Translations under genes and position numbers: made by a program
Shown: one piece after another, positions 4,552-11,380 of the stretch
Layout of the letters: each line of letters starts with the position of its first letter
How positions within the stretch are numbered: the first letter of the stretch is position 1
Notes under the pieces: generated by a model
Databases searched by the model: none
What the model saw: only the letters and a program-made list of their open reading frames with translations
Told to the model about the DNA's origin: nothing
Source of the DNA: a virus
Reading direction: 5' to 3' (one strand)
DNA length: 20,971 nucleotides
IMG/VR virus record: IMGVR_UViG_3300025070_000292
Coordinates: 1-20,971 of that record

Positions 4552-6402
4552 TCATTTAATTTGGCCCCAATTAGGGCCAGATTCGTAATCTACTTTGTTT
4601 GGTACTTCCAAGTCAACAGCAGATTCCATAATATTTTTTATTTTTTCTGCATGTTCAGGACTCTCAACAGATATATCAAGTTCATCATGTACTTGTATAT
4701 GCGGTATGATACCTTCTTTGTACAACTCAATCATTGCTTTCTTTGTCATGTCAGCTGCTGATCCTTGTATCAATTTGTTTAGTGCTTTATAAGTGTAGGC
4801 ACGTTTAATCCCTGGTCCGTGTTCCAAGAGCGCTGCGTCATGTGGCAGTGCTTTATGTATACCAAACTGATTAGGTTCCCATAAATGAAACCTACATAGT
4901 CTTCCAAGTAATGTACGAATTCTTCCTGAGTCTTGTGCTCTGCTCATTACATTATCCATTAATTGTTTAACAAATGGTACACGGTTATGATACTGTCTAA
5001 ACAAACTATCCGCTTTGTCTTTACTAACACCTAACTCTGCTTGTAATTTATTCTTACCCATACCATAGAACAGGCCAAGATTTATGGTCTTAGCCTGTGA
5101 TCTAGGTATCTCTGCCATATCAGCAACGATCGTATGAAAATCTGCGTCCCCCTCATGGTACGCATCCAATACATCGCCCACTCCATAGAGATTCTGTAAA
5201 GCTGCATAATGCACTACCAACCTAGGCTCTTGCTGAGAATAGTCAAAACAACCCCATGTATGGCCCTTCTCGGGCACAAATAACGCCCTAATCCGGGGTC
5301 CGAGGTCCTTGTTCCTAGCTGGAATTTGCTGTAAATTTGGGTTTGAATAACTGAATCTGCCTGTCACAGTTCCGCCATTATCTGATCTAAGTTGGTTAAT
5401 ATCTGCATGAATTCTACCCTTGTGAGAATACTTAATTATGGTATCAATGAAAGTGGTATGGGCCTTGTTTATTTCACGGGCCTGGGCGATTCGTTTCACC
5501 AGCGGGTGGGGGTGATTCTGTAAAAAGTTTTTAGTAAAGGAAGGTGCAGATGTTTTTTCAGTTCTATCATAGTCTAGTTTCAATTTATCGAACACTTGTG
5601 CGATCGATCGTGCAGCCCATATTTGAGTATCTATGCCTGTTTCTTTTTTTACTTCTTGGATTAACTTGGCTTCTTGTTGCGCTAGCTCTTGCTTCATTGT
5701 ATGAGCTTTTTGAACGTCCACTCGAACCCCACGAAATTTCATGGCCACTAGACAAGGAAAAAGTTCCGTCTCGAGATCAAAAATAGATTGTATATCTTGG
5801 TGAAGTATTTCTTTTTTAAGTTCTTGCCATAACTCTAAAGTTATCTCTGCATCTTTTTCTGCGTATGCACCTACATAAATGGCAGGTAGTTTATACATTT
5901 CTGCCTTGGCGTCAACACCCCAATCTTTAGCTGCAGCATATAAATCGCTTTCACTTTTTGTCTTGCCGGTGTATCTTTTAGCACAGTTGTTTAAGTCATA
6001 GCGCATTTGATTTTCATCAACAAGGGCCGATGCAATCATCGTGTCCACAATTTTACCGCTGACACTTAAACCGAGCGCTTGTATCCAACACACGTCATAC
6101 ATGGCGTTGTGAAATATTTTATCTGCAGGTGTATCTAATATACCTTGAAACCATTTTAAAACTTTTTTACGATCCATATTACCACCACCTTCGTGTGCGA
6201 TTGGATAATAACCTGACCATCCTGTTACAGCCACAGCAATTCCTGTAACATCTCCTTTACCAACTACAGATCCTGACCCCATTTTCATTAGGTCTGGGTC
6301 TTTAGTTTCTAAGTCAATTGCAATCTCATCATACTTAGATAAGTCTGGAAAATTTTCTGGTGGTAGCCACTCAGTTTGTGGTTTAAATAGAGGTATCTGC
6401 AT
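4552..6402 (-). CDS. polA: DNA polymerase I family (family A) with 3'-5' exonuclease domain
   Basis: The frame opens at a TTG at 6417, but ATG at 6402 has AAAGGG at ideal spacing and is chosen (616 aa). The exonuclease domain has D30-x-E32 (DLE), N99-x3-D103 (NAMYD) and Y180-x3-D184 (YAEKD). The polymerase domain has TGRFSYSNPNLQQIPARN, motif A with D387 and steric gate E392 (DYSQQEPR), motif B with R434, K438 and Y446, and motif C H572-D573-E574. There is no 5'-nuclease domain, as expected for phage replicases. The residue matching E. coli F762 is L442, a marker discussed in marine viral polymerase work. It lies downstream of the primase and helicase, which fits a replisome operon. It carries tandem heptamers at 4814 and 5290. 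Confidence 0.97.
   Translation of the reverse strand: MQIPLFKPQTEWLPPENFPDLSKYDEIAIDLETKDPDLMKMGSGSVVGKGDVTGIAVAVTGWSGYYPIAHEGGGNMDRKKVLKWFQGILDTPADKIFHNAMYDVCWIQALGLSVSGKIVDTMIASALVDENQMRYDLNNCAKRYTGKTKSESDLYAAAKDWGVDAKAEMYKLPAIYVGAYAEKDAEITLELWQELKKEILHQDIQSIFDLETELFPCLVAMKFRGVRVDVQKAHTMKQELAQQEAKLIQEVKKETGIDTQIWAARSIAQVFDKLKLDYDRTEKTSAPSFTKNFLQNHPHPLVKRIAQAREINKAHTTFIDTIIKYSHKGRIHADINQLRSDNGGTVTGRFSYSNPNLQQIPARNKDLGPRIRALFVPEKGHTWGCFDYSQQEPRLVVHYAALQNLYGVGDVLDAYHEGDADFHTIVADMAEIPRSQAKTINLGLFYGMGKNKLQAELGVSKDKADSLFRQYHNRVPFVKQLMDNVMSRAQDSGRIRTLLGRLCRFHLWEPNQFGIHKALPHDAALLEHGPGIKRAYTYKALNKLIQGSAADMTKKAMIELYKEGIIPHIQVHDELDISVESPEHAEKIKNIMESAVDLEVPNKVDYESGPNWGQIK
4814..4827 (+). repeat. Tandem heptamer, GGTCCGT plus variant
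   Basis: GGTCCGT followed directly by GTTCCAA inside the polymerase gene. Same strand orientation as all other copies. Confidence 0.4.
5290..5317 (+). repeat. Tandem heptamer, four degenerate units
   Basis: Four consecutive heptamers: AATCCGG, GGTCCGA, GGTCCTT and GTTCCTA, in phase. It falls in the codons for the conserved NKDLGPRIR segment of the polymerase, so protein constraint explains part of it. The GC-rich codon choices (CTC, CCC, CGG) are unusual for this AT-rich genome. Confidence 0.5.
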
Positions 6403-6604
6403 CGTAATCCCTTTCAATAATCATTTCTAAAAAGTGTATTGCTTTCAATATGTCTTGTTTCTTTCCTTTGTCACGGTGTCTTATAATATATTTTATAGCA
6501 CAGCCTTCAGGATAGAGCAACTCATTCTCTATTACAAACTTGCTAGGTTGAATTTTATATTTTTGGTAGTGAGATCCCCCGATCTGCTTGTCGTATGGTT
6601 TCAT
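6383..6604 (-). CDS. DUF3310 family protein (73 aa)
   Basis: The sequence matches the DUF3310 pattern: G-G-S-H-Y near residue 9, then an I-Q-P-x-FVIEN segment, CAIKYIIRHRDKGKKQDILKA and a HFLEMIIERD helix. The family is common in phages and resembles helical MazG-type nucleotide hydrolase folds, but no activity is established. Here it lies between helicase and polymerase, overlapping the helicase stop by four bases (ATGA) and the polymerase start by 20, so it is probably made with the replisome. Confidence 0.85.
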   Translation of the reverse strand: MKPYDKQIGGSHYQKYKIQPSKFVIENELLYPEGCAIKYIIRHRDKGKKQDILKAIHFLEMIIERDYDADTSI

Positions 6605-8091
6605 AGTATGTATCCCTTCTCATATTTTCTTGGTTCTATTATATGTAAATTTTCTTTTGTTCTAGTTGCACCAACATAAAACAATCTGTTTTCATCGTCT
6701 GGATCTCTTTCATAACCTTTCATAGTGTTTTGTGTTAAGTCTGTTAACAACACAACATTTTCTGCTTCACCACCTTTAGCTCCATGTATTGTAGATAGTT
6801 CTATTCGTGGCTTCTCATTTAGTTTTTCTCCGTTTGCTCTCATCTTTCTTAAATAGTCAACTTTAGTTTGTCCGGCGTCATCAAACGCTTCATACCAAAC
6901 TGTTTTAACTTGTAGGCCGTAATCTTTTACTAATTGATCTATGCTATAAAAAGATTCTTTTGCCATACCTTTTATTTTTTTCTTATGCCAATGTGTAGGT
7001 CCCATGTATTTAGATATACTTTCTATTTGTTTAAAGTTTACTAACTGTCCTTGTCTTAATTGTTCCCACGCTGTAGCTGCTTCGTGTAAATCTTTTTCTG
7101 TACCTCTTCTGTATCTAGATGTGTAGTAGAGTCCACGTTGATACAAAGACTCTTCTATATCTTTTAATAAATATTTAGTTCTAGCTAACACTAACCATTC
7201 ACCTGATGACATATCAATTGTATCTGTACTGTAATGTCTATGTAAACTTCCTTGATTTATTTTTGGTTGCCATGTTTTATCTATTCTATTTTTAATTCTA
7301 TTTATTATACCCATTGCAATACCGTGTACTTTAGCAGGTATTCTATATGATTGTGTTAGTGGTAAGTATTGTCCTTTTAATGCTATAAAAGAATCTACGT
7401 CTGCACCAGCCCATTTGTATATAGCTTGATCATCATCACCAGCTATAAAAGAATCTGTTGTTTTATTCCAAATAGTTTTAGCCATATCCCATTGCATAAG
7501 AGATAGATCTTGTGCTTCATCAATAAACACTACATCAAACTTTGGTGACTTGTCAGACTTTGTAAACTCTGTAATCATGTCATTAAAATCTATTAAATTA
7601 TATTCTTTCTTGTATCTTATTAATTCGTTTGCAATAATTCTAAGCGTGCTTCTCTCCAGGTCTTGTGTGTGTTCTTGTAAATCAAACTGTTGTTCTGGTG
7701 TAAGATTTCTAAGTTGTGCTAGCTGTATAATTCTTAAATACTCACTGTCAGAAGTAAACGCACTGCCCTGATCTTCTTGATAGTCTGCATATGTTACAGC
7801 AAAACCTAGTTTCTTTCCTAGATCTCTGTAATGTCTTTGCTGCATTACCTGATCTTTTTTAATTCCTAGTCTTCTGAATGCTAGAGAATGTAGTGTTCTA
7901 AAATATGGTAGGTCATCTTCTGTGAGATTAAATTTTTTAATTGCTCTGTCTCTTGCTTCGTACGCAGCTTTTTGTGTAAATGCAAAGTACCCAACTTTAT
8001 CAGGATCTGTTTGTTTTAAATAGTCATCTACTTTGTTTAATAGTGTTGTAGTCTTACCTGTGCCTGGTGGTCCTAATACTATTGTTCTCAT
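6601..8091 (-). CDS. UvrD/Rep-like superfamily 1 DNA helicase (496 aa)
   Basis: All main SF1A motifs are visible: Walker A GPPGTGKT (residues 7-14), motif Ia FAFTQKAAYEAR, DEAQD (191-195), motif III GDDDQAIYKWAG (218-229), LTQSYR (motif IV), STIHGAKGGEAENVV (motif V, from 433) and FYVGATR (motif VI, to 477). At 496 residues it is shorter than cellular UvrD or Rep (about 670-720), and it begins directly with Walker A, so the usual N-terminal Q motif is missing. It should unwind DNA for the phage replisome. The start shares one base with the primase stop (TAATG). Confidence 0.95.
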   Translation of the reverse strand: MRTIVLGPPGTGKTTTLLNKVDDYLKQTDPDKVGYFAFTQKAAYEARDRAIKKFNLTEDDLPYFRTLHSLAFRRLGIKKDQVMQQRHYRDLGKKLGFAVTYADYQEDQGSAFTSDSEYLRIIQLAQLRNLTPEQQFDLQEHTQDLERSTLRIIANELIRYKKEYNLIDFNDMITEFTKSDKSPKFDVVFIDEAQDLSLMQWDMAKTIWNKTTDSFIAGDDDQAIYKWAGADVDSFIALKGQYLPLTQSYRIPAKVHGIAMGIINRIKNRIDKTWQPKINQGSLHRHYSTDTIDMSSGEWLVLARTKYLLKDIEESLYQRGLYYTSRYRRGTEKDLHEAATAWEQLRQGQLVNFKQIESISKYMGPTHWHKKKIKGMAKESFYSIDQLVKDYGLQVKTVWYEAFDDAGQTKVDYLRKMRANGEKLNEKPRIELSTIHGAKGGEAENVVLLTDLTQNTMKGYERDPDDENRLFYVGATRTKENLHIIEPRKYEKGYIL

Positions 8092-9578
8092 TAGTATGGT
8101 GCCTCTTCTTTTAATACTTTTTGTGTGTACTCATCTGTTTTTTTATCAAACTGTTTAACAACGAACACAGATATTCTTTCTTTACCAATACGTTTGTCAT
8201 CACAGTTACATGTTTCTTTTAACATCTGTGCTGTTCTAGAATATTGTACGTCCCAACGTTTTCTAATTAAAAACTGATTGTAAAATTTATCAAATATAAA
8301 ATGGTGGTAGCCATCTTTAGTTAACACACCACCACGTTTTAAATCTTTTATGTCAGACCCTATGTGTCTGTCTAAACAAAACTCTTCTAAATGATTTTGT
8401 AATTGATCTTGTGTAGTCACACCTTCTGGTGGATCTATTGGTTCGTGGTTCTTCATCAATGGATTTATTATCATGTCCCAATCTTTTGGTTTTACTGTTG
8501 GTGGTTTAAAATCTAATTGTTCCATACATGCTTCCTGGAATAAACTTTGTTGTTTTAAAAATTTTACATTTTCTAAGTGTAGTCGTTCACCATCTACGTT
8601 TAGATAGTAGTATGGTTTTTCTAATTTAATTTTTTGTAAATCTGTTAGTGCAGGAAATACTATCTCTTCACCAATACCAAACTTTCTTTCTCTACATAGT
8701 TTTTTATCACACAAATTACACATAGGTGTATCATTACATTTATATCCCCATTCTTTTTTGTCATGTTGTCTCTTAATTATTTCTACTTCAGACTCACTAA
8801 GTGGTACAGTCGATGCTGTTGCATTAAACAAAGTCATTTTACTTTTCCATTCTGCTGGCCATTTCTTTTTAGCATACACACCAAAATGAAACATAGAATT
8901 GTTACGACCACCTTCTGGTATTTTATTCATAGCCATAAGTTCTATGCATGGTGGTGCATCAGAATATTCTGATTGTGGTCTTTCTATTTTTATTTTTGTA
9001 ATGTCTGTCTGTTTGACTGTATTATATATTGTATAAAATTCTTCTAATGTTGCAGCTTCTCCATCTTCTTTAAATGCATAACGTGTTGTTTCATTACCAT
9101 TAAAGTATGGTAGGTTTAAAAAATTACCTGTGTCATCTGCTGATTTTAATTGTATTTGTTTTGGAAAGACTTCTGATCCGCCGTATCCTAGTAGTGTTTT
9201 AATTTCTGTTAGCTTATCTCTCATTCTTTCTGCAGCTACCGGTTGCTCGGAGAAGAGAAAGACGTGTGCTCCTCCGCTCTTTGACCTACACACAGCCAAA
9301 GGCAGTTTAAATTGTTTTATCTTATCTATTAATTTTTTGTGATCAAACCCTGCGTATGAATCTATATCTACACATCCCCACACACATTGATTGTCTTCGT
9401 TAATTGGTATAATACCAAGACTCTGTGTACCATTTAAATGCATGGTCCACAGTTCCGTGGTCACTGGTTGACGTACTACGAACGATTGGCCTTTTAATTT
9501 GACACCATTCTCAGCTGGCGTACTTACTTTAGTACAACCATGCGCGCGCTCCAATCCTTTAAATATTTTTTCAAACAT
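8091..9578 (-). CDS. Archaeo-eukaryotic-type primase (TOTE-like prim-pol), 495 aa
   Basis: Residues about 45-200 show the AEP catalytic pattern: D71-x-D73 in CVDIDSY, SGGAH with H105, and EVFPKQ (136-141) followed by GNFLNLPYFNG, a combination typical of TOTE-system primases. Further on, GGRNN (223-227) resembles a PriCT-type helical region, and C281, C287, C290 and C295 form a probable metal-binding cluster before RKFGIG. The C-terminal 200 residues are unassigned. It should make primers for the family A polymerase. No Shine-Dalgarno sequence precedes the ATG; a hairpin at 9588-9617 lies there instead. A TOPRIM/DnaG-type primase is ruled out by the motifs. Confidence 0.85.
   Translation of the reverse strand: MFEKIFKGLERAHGCTKVSTPAENGVKLKGQSFVVRQPVTTELWTMHLNGTQSLGIIPINEDNQCVWGCVDIDSYAGFDHKKLIDKIKQFKLPLAVCRSKSGGAHVFLFSEQPVAAERMRDKLTEIKTLLGYGGSEVFPKQIQLKSADDTGNFLNLPYFNGNETTRYAFKEDGEAATLEEFYTIYNTVKQTDITKIKIERPQSEYSDAPPCIELMAMNKIPEGGRNNSMFHFGVYAKKKWPAEWKSKMTLFNATASTVPLSESEVEIIKRQHDKKEWGYKCNDTPMCNLCDKKLCRERKFGIGEEIVFPALTDLQKIKLEKPYYYLNVDGERLHLENVKFLKQQSLFQEACMEQLDFKPPTVKPKDWDMIINPLMKNHEPIDPPEGVTTQDQLQNHLEEFCLDRHIGSDIKDLKRGGVLTKDGYHHFIFDKFYNQFLIRKRWDVQYSRTAQMLKETCNCDDKRIGKERISVFVVKQFDKKTDEYTQKVLKEEAPY
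9452..9465 (+). repeat. Tandem heptamer, GTTCCGT plus variant
   Basis: GTTCCGT followed by GGTCACT inside the primase gene, with a related GGTCCAC one base out of phase just before (9444-9450). Same orientation as the other copies. Confidence 0.4.
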
Positions 9579-9587
9579 AAATTTTAA

Positions 9588-9617
9588 TAGGCGCTTCCAC
9601 TCTCGCTTCCGCGCCTA
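9588..9617. repeat. Hairpin upstream of the primase start
   Basis: TAGGCGC (9588-9594) pairs perfectly with GCGCCTA (9611-9617) around a 16-base loop holding a repeated CGCTTCC. It occupies the 53-base gap between the ssDNA-binding gene and the primase, ending nine bases before the primase ATG. No T-run follows, so it is more likely a translation or mRNA-processing element than a terminator. Confidence 0.5.
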
Positions 9618-9631
9618 CTCCTAGGATTCGA

Positions 9632-10381
9632 TTAGTACGGTGATGCTTCTTTAGTATCTTCTGATCCGTGTTTAACCTGCACTTCATCTTTGCCGACACT
9701 TTGAGCAAAAGCTTTTGCCATTTCGTAGACACCTTTGTCTTCGACTGGTCCTGCTTTTTCTACTTCCCATCCAAACCATGTTCCTTTGTCATTAGACATC
9801 TGAACAGTAGATAGATTATAAATGTGGCTGTATGTTGGCGGTGTAAACAAACCATTTTTACCTTGTAGCTTGATACCCATCATCAATGAGTTCCATTTTC
9901 TACTAACTTTAAGTTGAGTAGATTTCATAGAAATCAAAGCTGTTGATGGACTCTTACCAAGAGTCAATACAAAATGACTTGCAGTGTTATCAAGATAATT
10001 ACCATTTGGTAATCTGTCTTTGTAGTCTTTACCTCTTGTGGTTTGACTAACGATATCACTATCTGCACTGTGAATTGCAACAGGTGCACCACTGCTGGTA
10101 CCTCTGTCTTGCCATTCTATATATTGTCTTTTGTAATGACAAGGTACAACACTAATTTTATCAAACAATTCGTTTGTGACAGTGTTGATTATTTTGCCGG
10201 GCTCTGCGCCATCGACATATTTACCATCTCTTTTGTTTACTTCTGGAGATAGTTGTCCCAAAATTTTTAGGAAAGGTAAGGCAAGATCTTCTTGCGCTAT
10301 ATTCTGAGCACCTTGGTTTGCATCAGCTTCAAACATATTGACTGCTAATGCTCCTTGTTTTTTCTCTGTTACTTGGTTCAT
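9632..10381 (-). CDS. Putative single-stranded DNA-binding protein (249 aa)
   Basis: The protein starts MNQVTEKKQGALAVNMFEAD and contains ALPFLKILGQLSPEVNKRDG, then a segment rich in aromatic residues (YKRQYIEWQDRG) and a C-terminal acidic stretch (GSEDTKEASPY). Proteins of this kind in phage replication operons are often annotated as gp2.5-like ssDNA-binding proteins; the OB fold cannot be proved by eye. A clear ribosome-binding site (AAGGAAC) precedes the start. Position directly before the primase supports a DNA-coating role. An alternative is a recombination mediator. Confidence 0.6.
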   Translation of the reverse strand: MNQVTEKKQGALAVNMFEADANQGAQNIAQEDLALPFLKILGQLSPEVNKRDGKYVDGAEPGKIINTVTNELFDKISVVPCHYKRQYIEWQDRGTSSGAPVAIHSADSDIVSQTTRGKDYKDRLPNGNYLDNTASHFVLTLGKSPSTALISMKSTQLKVSRKWNSLMMGIKLQGKNGLFTPPTYSHIYNLSTVQMSNDKGTWFGWEVEKAGPVEDKGVYEMAKAFAQSVGKDEVQVKHGSEDTKEASPY

Positions 10382-10383
10382 TT

Positions 10384-10938
10384 TTATTTGTTCCTTTTTA
10401 TTGTTGTCTTATTTCCAACGAACACGTTGAAAATTTCCGTTGGCATTGTTTTACCTGCCTCTAAACGCTCACGGACTAGCGCTTTAAGAGTCATGGGTTC
10501 AACCTTCAACTTTTGTGTTGGTTGAAACCCACGTTCCTCTGCAAGAGCAGCATAATCAGCTGCCTTGTTATCCTCGTTACGACCGAATGATACGGATATC
10601 TCATTTTTGATTATATCACCCAAGCCATTTTCACGAAGCCAGTTAAATGCTTTCTCTCTGTTTGCTACAGAAATATTTGCACTATAATTTGGTTTAACAT
10701 CTACCGAAGAACCATCTGCTAGTTTGAGATGTGATAATCCCATTTCTGCCATCATGGTAGGAATTACTTCTCCTGATAATCGGTCATGTTCTTTTTTTAA
10801 ATCTTTCAGATTGTTTTCACTTGTTTCTATTCTATTATTTAAACCTTCTAACATTTGTATTTGATCTGCTAGAGATTGTATACTTGCTGTTTTATCAACA
10901 AGGTCTTGTTGGTCTTTTTCAAAATCAATACTACTCAT
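10384..10938 (-). CDS. Conserved phage protein with N-terminal coiled coil (184 aa)
   Basis: Residues about 5-60 form a charged helix with coiled-coil spacing (IQSLADQIQMLEGLNNRIE). A compact domain follows with the motifs LKLADGSSVDVKPNYSANIS, FNWLRENGLGDIIKNEI and MTLKALVRERLEAG. I recall these motifs in marine phage replication operons, always as unknown protein. It overlaps the preceding gene by eight bases and ends two bases before the ssDNA-binding gene. It may be a partner of that protein; this is inference from position. Confidence 0.75.
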   Translation of the reverse strand: MSSIDFEKDQQDLVDKTASIQSLADQIQMLEGLNNRIETSENNLKDLKKEHDRLSGEVIPTMMAEMGLSHLKLADGSSVDVKPNYSANISVANREKAFNWLRENGLGDIIKNEISVSFGRNEDNKAADYAALAEERGFQPTQKLKVEPMTLKALVRERLEAGKTMPTEIFNVFVGNKTTIKRNK

Positions 10939-11326
10939 CTATTTTTCCTTTCTCGTATAAATCTATTTCAATGGAATAATATTTTCTTTCTTGTTTATCC
11001 CACTTCAATAAGTTGTATTTGCCATTTGTTATATCAGAAACTATAGAACAAGCTACACCTATAATTGCAGGATCACCTGTCAATAATAAATAATCTTTTT
11101 TTCTATAGTTAGCTAATGCTTTTCTAAGTTTAAAAATAAGTGGACCAGGTGAAAAAATTATTTGTGAAAGTTCTGGTAATAAAAATTTAAACTTTCCATA
11201 ATTTGCTGCACCCATAATATTAATTTTAGGACGACCTTCTGCAGTTCCTGGAATTTCTTGAATTACATAAACTGCTGGTGCATCTTCATTTTTAATATCT
11301 TCATATCTAATTATTTTTTCTTTCAT
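10931..11326 (-). CDS. Conserved phage protein, first gene of the replication operon (131 aa)
   Basis: A TTG-opened frame extends to 11335, but that start lies inside the -10 region, so the ATG at 11326 is chosen. The protein contains PAVYVIQEIPGTAEGRPKIN, GKFKFLLPELSQIIFSPGP and DYLLLTGDPAIIGVACSIVS, motifs I recall from marine phages with no function attached. The pattern suggests an alpha/beta fold; no catalytic residues stand out. The ATG follows the -10 box by seven bases, so the transcript appears leaderless. Confidence 0.75.
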   Translation of the reverse strand: MKEKIIRYEDIKNEDAPAVYVIQEIPGTAEGRPKINIMGAANYGKFKFLLPELSQIIFSPGPLIFKLRKALANYRKKDYLLLTGDPAIIGVACSIVSDITNGKYNLLKWDKQERKYYSIEIDLYEKGKIDE

Positions 11327-11328
11327 GC

Positions 11329-11357
11329 TTGACAATATAGGTCCGAGTTGTTATCTT
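11329..11357 (+). promoter_or_regulatory. Rightward promoter of the SNF2 helicase
   Basis: TTGACA (11329-11334), 17 bases, TATCTT (11352-11357). Start expected near 11364, leaving a leader of about 17 bases with a weak GAAAGAAG ribosome-binding stretch before the ATG at 11381. It is superimposed on the leftward promoter. Confidence 0.7.
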
Positions 11358-11362
11358 GTCAA
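11334..11362 (-). promoter_or_regulatory. Leftward promoter of the replication operon
   Basis: On the minus strand TTGACA (11357-11362), 17 bases, TATATT (11334-11339). Start expected at about 11327, next to the ATG at 11326, so the mRNA is probably leaderless. Each -10 box shares one base with the opposite promoter's -35 box. Confidence 0.75.
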
Positions 11363-11380
11363 GTAGAAAGAAGAAAAATT

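Noticed and set aside
6403-6417. TTG start five codons upstream of the polymerase ATG
   Set aside because: AAAGGG between the two is correctly placed as ribosome-binding site for the ATG at 6402.
11348-11380. TTG start giving an 11-residue longer SNF2 protein
   Set aside because: It lies inside the promoter, before the expected transcript start; ATG at 11381 has a normal motif spacing.
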